DNA from: Coix lacryma-jobi var. lacryma-jobi
Lineage: Eukaryota; Streptophyta; Magnoliopsida; Poales; Poaceae
Length of the DNA: 64,000 nt
Assembly: GCA_009763385.1 (NCBI GenBank)
Contig: CM019822.1
Coordinates: 5,674,127-5,738,126, forward strand
Direction: 5' to 3'
Part shown: piece after piece, positions 8,971-19,630 of the stretch
Layout of the letters: each line of letters opens with the position of its first letter
Position numbering within the stretch: position 1 is the stretch's first letter
Notes under the pieces: model-generated
The model's input: only the letters and a program-made list of their open reading frames with translations
The model's database searches: none
What the model was told of the DNA's origin: nothing
Program-made: the position numbers and the translations under genes

Positions 8971-10815
8971 TCAAACGCCCTTGGAAGCATTCCTCAAAAG
9001 GACAACTCGAGGAGAAGAACGAGTCGTACCACGGGAAAAGAGACAAACATCTTCCAAGGTTTTTGTAGAAGAACCAATAGATGCACCATGAGAAGCATGA
9101 CGTGGACCGAGAGAAGAGGCACTAGAAGCATGTCCACGATCATGACCTATCCCACTAGAAAAGGAGTCATAAAACCCATCAACTAAGAGGGGCTTCTTAC
9201 TAGGAGCACAAGAGTTCATGCCATGGGAAGGGCTATGAACCACCATCTTCCTAGAAGAGCGAGCTTGGCGCAAGCGTTTGGCACGCCGATGGCAAAAGCT
9301 TTCTTGATGCCCATCTTTCTCACAAAAAGAGTAATGGTACAAAGGCCTACTGGAAGGCACACCATTCTCCGACAAGTGAGAAGTCCCTTGGGGCTTAGAA
9401 CAAGAAGCAACAACGTTCAACTTGGTGCCAACACTGGGAGCACACGTGCCATGGGAAAGGCTACGTGGCTTCCTAAAAGCCTTAGCTCGAATATGTCGCT
9501 CATGTTTGACACGGCGGAAACAAAAATCGAATGAGTGTCCATCCTTCTTGCAAAAAGTGCAATGGAAAACCGGATTGGGAGCACGAGTCCCAAAAATGTG
9601 AGAAGCACCTTTGTCAAGAGAAGTCCCTTGGACATCACTCGAAGAAACTACAAGGTTAGGAGTAGCTATGAAAGAGCTATCCAAAACCTTGGCACTAGTG
9701 CTATCATCAGAAGACTCACGCGCAGCACAAGAACTCAACTCCGGTTGCAAAGATGCAAGCTTAGAAATATCAACATCGGAGTTGCAAGAAATGCGCGACT
9801 CAAAAGACTTAGCACAAAGACTCTTGCATCTTTTGGCTAAAACCTCATTCTCAAACATGAGGCGATCACAAGTACCACAAGGAGTGTTTTTCAGATTTTC
9901 CATCTCCTCTCTAATGCACTCGGCATATGTGGTACGCAAGAGTTCATTTTCTTTTTCAAGGTTGGCACTCATATCATTGTGCTCAACCAACTTGGCGCTC
10001 ATATCATCGCGCAAAGCTTTCAAAGCCAAAACTTCTTTTTCTAAATCAGTGCAAGATGTGCAAATGAAATCGGTGGAAGAAACATCACCATTCACATCAA
10101 GCAAAGAATCATGAATAGCACTAGAAGCATGGCAAGCATTTTTATTTAAAGAGCACAAGCTACAAGGCCTAGAATTTATCTCATCAATTTTAGCCCTAGC
10201 ATGCTCAAGTTCATCTACACATGTGGTGTGAGTCAATTTTAATTTATCAATTTCAGCATGCAAAAACTCACAAGAAACACATGGTAACAAAGCATTTGAC
10301 TTAAGAAGGGCTAATTCAGTTTTAGCACAATCAAGGTTCTTACCCAAGACAATGCAAACTAGACATGGTTTGGAAGCATTGGAAGTTAACATGTCATTTT
10401 CAGATTTCAAGCTAGCAAGAGAAAAGCCTAGCTCATCATTCTTCCTAACCATGTCACTACAAGAGGTGCAAGGCAAAGAGGCACTAGACTTCAAACTAGC
10501 AATGGAGCATTTCAACTTTTCGACCTTTCTACGCAAGGTACTACAAAGCTCAACATTCCTAGATCGAGCCTCATAAAGATTTTGCAAGGTCACAAGACTC
10601 GAAGCGAGAGTACCTTTCTTGGCCTTACCAAGTTGACATAGAAGATCCTTCGGTGAAAGCTCGTCATCTCGTAGAAGGATCAGCAGATCGTTCACCTCGC
10701 GATCCCTCTCATCAACTGCACTCCTCCTTCTTCCCAAGATGTCGTCCTTGGAAACATTCATGCTGAAAGACAAAGACATACTTGAAGAAGAGCTTGGTGC
10801 TACTTCCAAAAGCAT
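8971..10815 (-). CDS. Gag-like protein of E2: coiled coil with periodic CxxC and two zinc knuckles
   Basis: The ORF encodes 614 residues and starts 120 bases beyond the primer site. After a Ser-rich N terminus it has a long charged region likely to be coiled coil. CxxC pairs occur near residues 116, 151, 189, 218, 252 and 313, mostly 30-38 residues apart and usually preceded by Pro. Two knuckles of C-x2-C-x4-H-x4-C form follow. The first (419-432) is complete; in the second the first Cys is replaced by Tyr (495). No UBN2 capsid domain, protease or polymerase is visible. Gag zinc knuckles normally bind element RNA; a role in packaging or assembly is inferred. E4 begins with a homologous N terminus, so this is the family's normal first ORF. 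The frame is intact, so it may be expressed. Confidence 0.82.
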   Translation of the reverse strand: MLLEVAPSSSSSMSLSFSMNVSKDDILGRRRSAVDERDREVNDLLILLRDDELSPKDLLCQLGKAKKGTLASSLVTLQNLYEARSRNVELCSTLRRKVEKLKCSIASLKSSASLPCTSCSDMVRKNDELGFSLASLKSENDMLTSNASKPCLVCIVLGKNLDCAKTELALLKSNALLPCVSCEFLHAEIDKLKLTHTTCVDELEHARAKIDEINSRPCSLCSLNKNACHASSAIHDSLLDVNGDVSSTDFICTSCTDLEKEVLALKALRDDMSAKLVEHNDMSANLEKENELLRTTYAECIREEMENLKNTPCGTCDRLMFENEVLAKRCKSLCAKSFESRISCNSDVDISKLASLQPELSSCAARESSDDSTSAKVLDSSFIATPNLVVSSSDVQGTSLDKGASHIFGTRAPNPVFHCTFCKKDGHSFDFCFRRVKHERHIRAKAFRKPRSLSHGTCAPSVGTKLNVVASCSKPQGTSHLSENGVPSSRPLYHYSFCEKDGHQESFCHRRAKRLRQARSSRKMVVHSPSHGMNSCAPSKKPLLVDGFYDSFSSGIGHDRGHASSASSLGPRHASHGASIGSSTKTLEDVCLFSRGTTRSSPRVVLLRNASKGV

Positions 10816-10935
10816 CGTTAGTGTTAGCCAAACAAAAAGCTCAACACCTCAACAAGCAAAGTTGGAAACAAAACCGCTCTCAAAAAGGTCGCCTTCGCGG
10901 ATCCGGAACCGGTTAAGGTAGAGAGATCCTTAACT

Positions 10936-10950
10936 GGCTCTGATACCAAT
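10936..10950 (-). other. E2 primer-binding site (initiator tRNA-Met)
   Basis: The minus strand reads ATTGGTATCAGAGCC immediately after the LTR end, an exact match to the expected complement TGGTATCAGAGCC with a two-base spacer. Confidence 0.92.
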
Positions 10951-11351
10951 TGAAGGACCGAAAATGCTAAAGCAATGCGACTAGAGGGGGGGTGAATGGG
11001 AGCCTAAAATTTCTTCTCAGAAATTCCGGCCTTTGTCCCAATAAAATCAACCCCAAAGGTGAAGCCGACACGCGTGATGTCCACGACCCAAGAGAATGGG
11101 TGGATGTTCCCTAGGAACACAGCGGGACACCACAAAAGCTCCCTCTCCCAAATCCATGCAAGTCAACTAGTGACAGGATGGAGTTTGGGTAACCTCAACC
11201 TCCCCCGAGCAACACGAGGGGGATTCAGGCTTTCTCGCAAAGCGGGAAGCCCGGTTTCTGTAGAGCACAGAGTCGGGAATCCAACGCAAAAAGTGGATCT
11301 CAAATCGGAGCTCGAACGCAAAAGACACGGACAAAAACGCACGTTGTCTAC

Positions 11352-11815
11352 ACTGACCGGACTCACTGCTGCGTCCGGTCAACAGGCACCGGACGCGTCC
11401 GGTCAGCTGATCAGCATTCTGGGAGCTCTCTGTTCACGACCGGACGCAGCACCAGGGAGAGTCCGGTCACATGCACAGTTCGTCCGGTCAGTGGTGAGAA
11501 CGCGGTGAACAGTAACACCAGCGAGTCCGATCACTCAACCCTAGGTGAGTCCGGTCAAAATCGCCCAGAGAAAAATCCCCGGCCTTCAACGATCGGACGC
11601 ACGGGATAGCGTTCGGTCGGTACGAGGCACGCGTCCGGTCAAGTCGCAGAGCCTGTTTCGCTTGGCCTTTCAACGATCGGACCCACGGGACAGTGTTCGG
11701 TCGATACGAGGCGTGCGTCCGGTCACTCCACGCGAGCTGGTCTGCGCTAGTGGTCAAAGACCGGACTCTATCAGGGTGCGTCCGGTCGCTATGAAGAAGC
11801 GTCCGGTCACCACGA
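11352..11815 (-). repeat. E2 5' LTR leader repeats (GACCGGACGC type)
   Basis: Same array as in the 3' LTR. Here it would form the 5' part of the element RNA between the TATA box (12410) and the primer site. Confidence 0.8.
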
Positions 11816-12409
11816 CCAGCCCACTGTTCGTTCACCGAATCAACCCGATCTCCCTCAAATCAAAAGCACTAGGGCTCCAACTTCGTGTGAGGGGTCACAA
11901 GGATGTTAGTGAGCTACTCCTAAGAGATCATGGCTCGAACCTAACTCCAAATCGGTGAATCGAAGAAAACGGTGAAGAACGGGCAAGAACTTGATCCAAA
12001 ACGAAATCCGCCCGATCTACTAGCTCGTGAGGAATTAGAGAAAATCCTTTGGTAAAAAGATGTCTCTCACGATGCTCTAGAAGATGGTTCAAACGGATTT
12101 GCGGATCTTCCCTCGAAACAAGAATTCTCGTGAAGATCGAAAGAGGGGAAAACGTGCAAACGCGAAGAACAAAATCGCAAGACAAATTAAAGCACGAATT
12201 TGATCCTTGGACTCAGAGGAATGGATGATTCATTAAGCACTTGGTGTCGGGCTACAAGCCAATCCTAGCAACACAAAACTTGGATGGCAAAAAGCTCAAG
12301 AACAAGAGCCAACTCTCCCTAACCCTAGCCTTCTCTCACAGGAACAAAATGAGAGAGACACCACCAAGAATTCTCCCAAGGATAGCGGCTCCCCTAGCAG
12401 CCCCCTTCA

Positions 12410-12417
12410 TATATATA
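12410..12417 (-). promoter_or_regulatory. E2 5' LTR TATA box
   Basis: TATATATA on the minus strand, in the same context as 4236-4243, upstream of the transcribed leader. Confidence 0.65.
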
Positions 12418-12663
12418 GGCGCACGTCCGAAGACCAAAACACCCTTACATTAAGCACTCAACCCAAATACCCCCAGGGGTAAAACCGTCCAGACTTGACA
12501 GTTTCGATCCGACGGCCACGCCCGCACATCCGGTAGCTTCGCCTCGACGCGACCTCCCTGATGCCGCCACGTGCCGTCACGTCGACCACCGCGCCTTCTC
12601 ACCGATAGCTTCGCCGCAACGCAAGCCTCTCGATGCCGCCACGCGTCGACCGTCCTTTTGGAC

Positions 12664-12875
12664 CTTCCCTGGTTTTGAGGCCCAAACCGGTAAACCCGCC
12701 AGCCCAGGTTTTGAGGCCCAAACCTGGCAAACCGTCCACCCCGAGTTTTAAGCCCAAACTCGGAAACCCGCGCACCCAGGTTTTGAGGCCCAAACCTGGA
12801 AACCGTCCATCCCGAGTTTTGAGGCCCAAACTCGGAAACCGGTCACCCGAGTTTTGAGGCCCAAACTCGGAAACT
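12664..12875 (-). repeat. E2 5' LTR hairpin array, six units
   Basis: Six units, one with a shortened loop (TTTTAAGCCC). It has one more CCGAG/CTCGG unit than the other LTR of the same element, so the copy number changed after insertion or in recent replication. Confidence 0.85.
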
Positions 12876-13526
12876 GTCGATGGTGGCTTTTTGAGGCTCG
12901 GCTACCGAACCCGCACCGTAGACGGGATGTGGTTCGCACACCCCGACCACCAGCACCGATGCCGATGCATGTCTAGCCTCCACGCCGGGCACAACGCATT
13001 CGCCTTCCTTCTTGACTTGGCCGACGGCACTTGCGCCGCACGCAAGCCCGTGTCCGACCTCCCGCCAAGTGACACGATTCCAGCGTCTTCCTCCCGACTC
13101 AGCCGATGCACCACACATCCCCATGTGCTCTCGCTCGCCGATGCCACGTGCCAGCTACCACAGCTGGTCCTCTGGCCCTCTGGTCCGTCAGTCCAAGCCT
13201 CACGTCCGCCCTTCACCACTCTGGGTACATCGGCATGGCACGTCCGCCGCACGGCACGCCCATCCTTCACCGCTCCCGATCCGTCGGCACGGCACGTCTC
13301 TACTTGACCTTCACCTCGCCATAGACCACTGTATCCGAGCTCCACACCTGCATATCAACACAGCCAAGAGACACTTGTCGCACACGCACACCAACACAGA
13401 AACACCGCACAACTCAACGCCACCGGTTAGTCATAAACATTAAGCTCATAGCTAGATATAGACTAAACCGGGTAAAAGCCTCAAACCTTCCTCATCAAAG
13501 TCAATCATTCATCATATATATTCTCA

Positions 13527-14023
13527 GTGCCGAATGCAAGCTGGCCATAAGTTGTGGGAGGTTGTTGTGTCTCATGGGGGACCACCCCACCCGCACTTGT
13601 ACCAGCTCCGCCGTCATCGGCAATCCTTCGACGCTGGGGTACTGGAAATAACAGTGGTCCTTGCATCGAACCAGCGGCTTCTTCAAAGCGTTTATCCACT
13701 GTTGGGCCAAAAATACCAACCATGATGGCACGAAAGGTATTCAAGAAAGCTGATTGATGATTGGTCATGGATTCCGACACCGCCTTATACACTATTTCGG
13801 TCATTTTCTGAATATCTTCCTCATCAGTGCTATCAGATTGGTGAGGAAAGAGAACCTTTGGGAATGGTTGCTTCTGGAAGACCTTGCCGCTCTTGTTCTT
13901 GGAGAAGGACATCAAGCACTTGCGCTGAAACTCATCACAAGCTTGTTGTACTAAATTTTTCGGGTCTGGGGGCAACTTATCCATGGTCACTTCCAAAATT
14001 TGATTGTCGTCAATCTCAGGCAT
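13527..14023 (-). pseudogene. gag: Gypsy gag, N-terminal half, split by E2
   Basis: The frame starts with ATG at 14023 (MPEIDDNQILEVTMDKLPPD) and runs open to the E2 junction, then resumes in the same frame at 2776. The start is supported by its position 15 bases past the primer-site-like sequence. The protein is hydrophilic with a proline-rich N terminus and fits a Gypsy Gag precursor by position. I recognise the general type from grass Cinful/RIRE2-like elements but cannot point to a diagnostic motif. A 10.75-kb insertion makes this copy non-functional. Confidence 0.75.
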
Positions 14024-14037
14024 CTTGAAACAGAACT

Positions 14038-14055
14038 GTCCCACCGGGCGTGCCA
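14038..14055 (-). other. Element G primer-binding site
   Basis: The minus strand reads TGGCACGCCCGGTGGGAC a few bases after the LTR end. This string recurs at the same place in many grass Gypsy elements. I have not assigned its tRNA. Confidence 0.6.
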
Positions 14056-14062
14056 AAAAGTG

Positions 14063-15741
14063 TGTTGGCGCAAAATGTGGTACACCGCGCCTCACACACA
14101 GCAAGCCGGAAAGCGTGGCTTCAATCGGGTGCCCGGACGATTTGGAATCCGGCGACGTGCCAGTCGGTTTGACCTGAAAACCAACAAGGGATAAAACTGT
14201 GAGAATAAAACTGGAACATGCCGGGTGAGACCAGACAGTTCCATATTTACGGCCCTGAAGCCACTCACAACGACATACAGCTATAGAAGCTGTCTCTCAA
14301 GCATGTTTATAGAGTCATTCGGTTAAAATAGAAGGAAGCATGTAAACGCATTAATTACCGAATGCACATGTAAGAAAAGACATGCTTGAACAAATGAAAG
14401 ACATCATCAAGACATAGTGAATTATAAACAGGTAACTTGTAAATATAAATCTATTCAAACAACATATGCATAGGTTAATCCAACTAATCTGTCGCACGTC
14501 TAGTCTTCATAAACCCGTCAAGCATAAACCCAAGCGAAGCTAATACATATCATACTACTCGCTGCAAGTCTACACCACTTCTTATAATTAGATTAATCCA
14601 CCGCATGATACAATCTAATGATAAGAAGCTAAAAGCATGTATGTATCTGAACAGATCTATAAATACTCATTACTCGCGTAAGCTTAACCAAGATCGGCAA
14701 ACTAGCCGAGTTGGGGTCCATGAGGAAGGAACATACAAACAAGCATGATTAAACCAATCTAAAACCTACATCTGTCGTACGATACCTAGTTTTATCAAAG
14801 CCTAATCGTAATTGACATGCATGAACCCACAACATTTAACAATCTAGATTGGAAATTAATTCGGCCATCATAATCTCGCGATTATTAAAACACAAGTAAA
14901 ACTTGTAAAGCAGGGCCGAACAAGGATCAATCTAGATTGGGCAAGAGAGTGTTACAAAATTAAATAAATCATGCAACACATGATAACTTGATGAATCTAT
15001 TAGATCTTGCCAAATCTAATAGAGCCGATAACTATCTCGCTTTTGCTAAACATATGAATAAACGTCTGCCGCACGGTATCTACTCACAAGCCAAGCATAA
15101 GCAAAGACTTCTTGATCGCTAACAAAGTTCCGCCGCACGACTATTGAAAACAAACAAGACTACTTGCAACATATCTAAATCCACCGCATGATACTAGACA
15201 TGATAACAAGGTTGTCGGGACGTACGGAGGTCGACGGATCGATGATTCCTCTCGAAGAACTCGATGACACGACTAAGGACTCGAAGGTGGCACGGGGCCG
15301 GTTTGTATTGATATGGTTGTGAACAATTTTACAATGGCCGAGGGTTTATATTTATACCCTGGGCGAAAACATGAGTCCTAGAAGATTACGACTTACATAA
15401 TGAAATTTGGAAAATATAAGTCCTATTCCTATTTCTTCTCGGTGCCCTCCGTTGCACGTGTCTTCTCATGCAAGCCGGCTTTACTTGCCATATTTGTTTC
15501 CCGAACGGAGTCACCGTCTTGCAAGATAACCGACCGCACAGGCATTCACCGAAACTCTGAGGGCCAACCGGTCGCCTGATCGTTTGCCGAATCTTTTCCT
15601 CACTGCTGGCTGGGTCCACTTGTCATTTTCTTGGTTGGCCTGATCAACCGATCTTTCTTAATTCTACCAATTCTTCAAATCGCAGCCATCTTCAGTAAAA
15701 TTTGGCCTATCTCTTTCTTAGTCCAAATTTTGGTGTAAACA
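14063..15741 (-). repeat. Element G 5' LTR
   Basis: About 1.68 kb, from TGTTTACACC (minus-strand start at 15741) to GCGCCAACA (end near 14063). The inner end could be two bases further out (14061). It is AT-rich and has no hairpin array, unlike the Copia LTRs here. Confidence 0.78.
15347..15356 (-). promoter_or_regulatory. Element G LTR TATA box
   Basis: TATAAATATA on the minus strand within GGGTATAAATATAAACCCTCGG, inside the LTR about 390 bases from its start. Confidence 0.65.
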
Positions 15742-16439
15742 CCAAGCTTCCACCCAAAGAGCCTCTCAAGCCAAACACCAAGGATGGAGTGTTTGATGAA
15801 CCTCCAAGAGCTCCACCCAAGAAACAGCAATGGGCTCCCAAACCAAACCACTTCAAGAACAAGCTTGACACAATGTCACCTATCCAAGAGGAGCTCATGC
15901 CACAGAAAGTCAAAGTGATCCACACCCACTACCGTGAGTACCAACAACCCCCTGTGAGAGCGGTGAGGTACCATTGTGAGCACTGTGGGAGAGATGGACA
16001 CTTGAGTGAGTTTTGCTTTAGGCGCAAGAGAGAGGAGCGTCGTGCCAAGGAGATGGACAATGCGGACATGTACCATTCTTTCCATGATGTACATGTGCCG
16101 AATGTCCAGAGGAGAGCTGCTAGGCCTAGAGGTCCGATGCCTCAAGGTCCTAGGCGTCAGGGAGGTGTTGCCTGGCGGGATCCTGGTTTTGCAGGATATG
16201 GACCCCGTGGCGGAGGCTTTGTTGAGCGTTTCACTCCACCGCGTTTTGAGTATCGCGATGGACGCTCTTCTCTTAGCGGACCACGTTTTCCTATGCGTGG
16301 TGATCGCTTTCCCCTTAGACGTGCTAGGAATGGTTTTTCTACTAACCGTTCTTTTGAGCAGCCGGCCCAACACTGGTACTCTTCCTATTTCACTCACCCC
16401 AGTGTTGGACCGTATGCTCACCCTATGTCTTTTTATTGA
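15742..16439 (+). CDS. Copia Gag C-terminal region with zinc knuckle (5' truncated)
   Basis: The frame is open from the G insertion point to TGA at 16437-16439. It holds CEHCGRDGHLSEFC, a C-x2-C-x4-H-x4-C knuckle that in Gag binds element RNA. An Arg/Gly/Pro-rich tail ends HPMSFY. The upstream part of Gag is missing because element G split the gene. The pol frame (starting near 16454) is in another phase, so Gag and Pol are separated by a stop in this copy. Confidence 0.82.
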
Positions 16440-16453
16440 TGTAGGTAAAATGA

Positions 16454-19400
16454 TTGGAGGACATTTGGTTGGTGGATTCCGGTTGCTCCAGGCACATGAC
16501 CGAAAACGCCAAGTGGTTCTCCAGTCTTAGTCCAGTTGCCGGAAAGGAGTTTATCACCTTCGGCGACAATAGTAAAGGTAAAGTGTTGTCTCGTGGGTCG
16601 GTGCGAGTTAATGAGCACTTTGTGTTGTGTGATGTTGCTCTTGTTTCTAACTTGCATTTTAACCTTCTTTCTGTTTCGCAACTTTTTGATGATGACTATG
16701 AGATTCGTTTTAAACCGAATCTCAGTCGCATTTTAGATCCTCAGGGCAATCTTGTGTGTTTGATTTCGCCCTTTGGGAAAGTCTTTCGTGCGAATTTCTC
16801 AGAGTCGTTTGGGATTTCTCGCTGTCTTGTGGCTGGTCCTTCCTCCTCTGATCTTTGGAAGTGGCATAGGAGACTCGGTCACCTGAGCTTCGACTTGCTT
16901 GCAAGACTTAGCTCACTTGGCCTAATCCGAGGATTGCCCAAGTTGTCCATGGAGAAGGACCTTGTTTTCCATTCTTGTAGACATGGGAAGATGGTTGCCG
17001 CTCCCCACCATCCAGTGACTCAGGTCATGACATAGCACCCTGGAGAGCTTTTGCACATGGACCTAGTTGGTCCGCCTCGGGTGAGCTCGGTTGGGGGGAA
17101 GTGGTATGTGCTTGTGGTTGTTGACGATTTTTTGAGATATTCGTGGGTCTTCTTTTTGACTGAGAAGACTAAGACTTTCTCTTTTGCTCGCAATCTGATT
17201 TTGCGTCTTCAGAACGAGTTCCCTATGAACTCGATGCGAGCTAATGGTTCCGAATTCAAGAATTCAGATTTTGAGAAGTTTTGTAACTCCTTGAGTTTGG
17301 AGCATCATTTTTCTTCCCCCTACACACCGCCACAGAATGGTGTTGTAGAGAGGAAGAATCGGACCCTTGTAGAGATGGCCAGGACGATGCTCGATGAGCA
17401 CATGACTCCCAGGCGACATTGGGCTGAGGCTATGAACACTGCATGCTATATTTCCAATCGCATTTTTCTCCGAGCTTTCTTGAAAAAGACTTCTTATGAG
17501 TTGCATTTTGGAAGACAGCCCAAAGTGAGTTATTTTAGAGTTTTTGGTTGCCACTGTTTTATACTTAAGAAAGGAAACCTGGACAAATTTGAGTCTCGTT
17601 CTTCTGACGGTGTATTTTTGGGTTATGGCACTCACACTCGAGCTTATCGTGTACTTAACCTTGATACTAACCGAGTCATGGAGACATCCGATGTCACCTT
17701 CGATGAGACTATGGTTTGTCCTTATTCTCGTTTTGAGCGTGCAGGTGATCATGAGGTTGGTGAGCCTCTTTTTGATGACGAGGACGAGGGTGCTGAAGGT
17801 ATGGATGATCCAGCACCACCTCCACCTGTTGTGCCACAAAAAGCGGCTTCTACTATGACTCACGGCCCCGACACTTCTTCCTCTTGGGGGTCGTGGGATC
17901 CGCCACCTCGAGCGGTACCTTTTGTACCCGGGGAGGCGCCAGCTGCTGTTGAGGGGGAGGTATCTTCAGCTCGGGAGGCACCATGACTCATTCAGCGCCA
18001 ACACCCTCCTCAACAGATGATCGGCAGCATCGACGAACGTGTCACTCAGTCCAGGTCACAACAAATCTCTCACTTTGCTCATTCCGCATTTGTTGCTAAT
18101 TTTGAACCCCGAGATATTCGACACGCTTTGACGGATCCGGATTGGGTCAATGCCATGCATGAGGAGTTAGAAAATTTTGAAAGAAATCGGGTTTGGGTTT
18201 TGGTTCCACCTCCTCCAGACTGTAATCCTATTGGGACAAAATAGGTTTTCAAAAACAAACAAGGAGAGGATGGCCACATTGTTAGAAACAAGGCCAGACT
18301 TGTAGCTAAGGGTTATAGTCAGAAGGAGGGGATAGACTATGAGGATACTTTTGCTCCTGTAGCTCGTTTTGAGGCCATTAGGATACTCTTGGCTTTTGCT
18401 TCATCCAAAGGGTTTAAACTTTTTCAAATGGATGTCAAGAGTGCCTTCTTAAACGGCTACATAGAAGAAGAGGTGTATGTCGAACAACCCCCCGGTTTTG
18501 AAAATCCCAAGTTTCCAAACTATGTTTTTAAACTCCACAAAGCTTTATATGGTTTGAAACAAGCCCCTAGAGCCTGGTATGATAGGTTGAAAACCTTTTT
18601 GCTTGCTAAGGGTTTTAAAATGGGATGTGTGGATAAAACGCTTTTTCTCCTCAAGCAAGGCAAAGACACACTCTTGGTCCAGATTTACGTGGATGATATC
18701 ATTTTTTGTGGTTCTTCTCACGCTTTGGTTGCCAAGTTTGCAGATTTAATGAGCAGGGAGTTCGAGATGAGTATGATGGGCGAGCTGACTTTCTTTCTCG
18801 GATTGCAAATTAAGCAATCTCGAGAAGGGACGTTTGTGCACCAGGGCAAGTACACCAAAGACTTGCTGAAGAGGTTCGATATGGGTGAGGCCAAGCCTCT
18901 TCCAACACCCATGTCGACCACGACGGCCCTGGATGCGGATGTGGATGGAGAAGCTGTGGACCAAAAGGAGTACCGAAGCATGATCGGGTCGCTGCTCTAC
19001 CTGACGGCGACACGCCCGGACATACAGTTCGCGGTGTGCCTGTGTGCGCGCTTTCAGGCGTCACCGCGCACTTCTCACCGTCAGGCGGTCAAGCGCATTA
19101 TGAGGTACCTTCACTTCACACCTGAGTTCGGGATTTGGTATTTAGCTTCCTCCACCCTCTCCCTTTGTGGTTTTTCTGATGCCGATTTTGCTGGATGCCG
19201 AGTTGAGCGCAAGTCCACTTCTGGGACTTGTTAGTTCTTGGGTTCTTCTCTTGTATTGTGGTCTTCTCGCAAGCAGTATAGTGTCGCTCAGTCTACCACA
19301 GAGGCTGAATATGTTGCTGCGGCTAGCTGCTGTTCTCAGTTGCTTTGGATGATGACCACTTTGCGTGATTTTGGTCTGAGCCTTTCTCGTGTTCCTTTGC

Positions 19401-19630
19401 TTTGTGACAGCACGAGTGCTATTAGCGTTGCTAAGAACCCCGTGCTTCACACGAATACCAAACACATTGATGTGCGCTTCCATTTCTTGCGAGACCATTA
19501 TGAGAAGGGTGATATCGACCTTCGCCATGTCGATACTCATCATCAGTTGGCAGATATTTTTACCAAGCCTTTGGACCAATCAACCTTTAATCGGTTGAGA
19601 GCTGAGCTTGGTGTGTGTTTCCCCCTTTAG
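16454..19630 (+). pseudogene. pol: Copia Pol polyprotein (protease-integrase-RT-RNase H), decayed
   Basis: One reading frame spans the region but is cut by four stops (TAG 17033, TGA 17984, TAG 18242, TAG 19232). No frameshift was needed to follow it. Protease has VDSGCSRHM at its start. The pre-integrase zinc region follows (WHRRLGHLSFDLL). Integrase has HMDLVGP and VVERKNRTL with its first Asp and its Glu, but the central catalytic Asp region reads RANGSEF, so that Asp is missing. Reverse transcriptase carries FQMDVKSAFLNG and YVDD. RNase H begins with SDADFAG and has STTEAEYVA. The stops fit cytosine deamination of CAG, CGA and TGG codons. The normal role is making and integrating element cDNA; this copy cannot. 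Confidence 0.92.

Larger units (their letters stand above)
2777..13526 (-). mobile_element. Element E2: complete Copia-type LTR element lacking pol
   Basis: Two direct LTRs (2777-5319 and 10951-13526) start TGAAGGACC and end TATATTCTCA on the plus strand. They are flanked by the perfect 5-base duplication GTGCC (2772-2776 and 13527-13531). Minus-strand order is 5' LTR, tRNA-Met primer site, one gag-like ORF (10815-8971), about 3.6 kb without a long frame, polypurine tract, 3' LTR. No protease, integrase, reverse transcriptase or RNase H was found, so the element must have moved with enzymes supplied by a relative. The 3' spacer resembles that of E3, which still shows a pol. The ends and TSD are certain; dependence on an E3-like helper is inferred. 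Confidence 0.93.
10951..13526 (-). repeat. E2 5' LTR
   Basis: This 2576-base LTR matches 2777-5319 apart from scattered substitutions and one extra hairpin unit. It is the promoter-bearing copy for the minus-strand element. Confidence 0.93.
13527..15741 (-). mobile_element. Element G: Gypsy-type LTR retrotransposon, 5' part
   Basis: The minus strand shows an LTR (15741 to about 14063), a primer-site-like TGGCACGCCCGGTGGGAC and a gag beginning at 14023 that is cut by E2. The LTR starts TGTTTACACCAAAATTTGG, a start I associate with Cinful/RIRE2-like grass Gypsy elements. It sits inside the gag of E3; the bases just right of it (CCAAG, 15742-15746) should be one copy of its target duplication. 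The 3' part lies left of the window. Confidence 0.85.
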
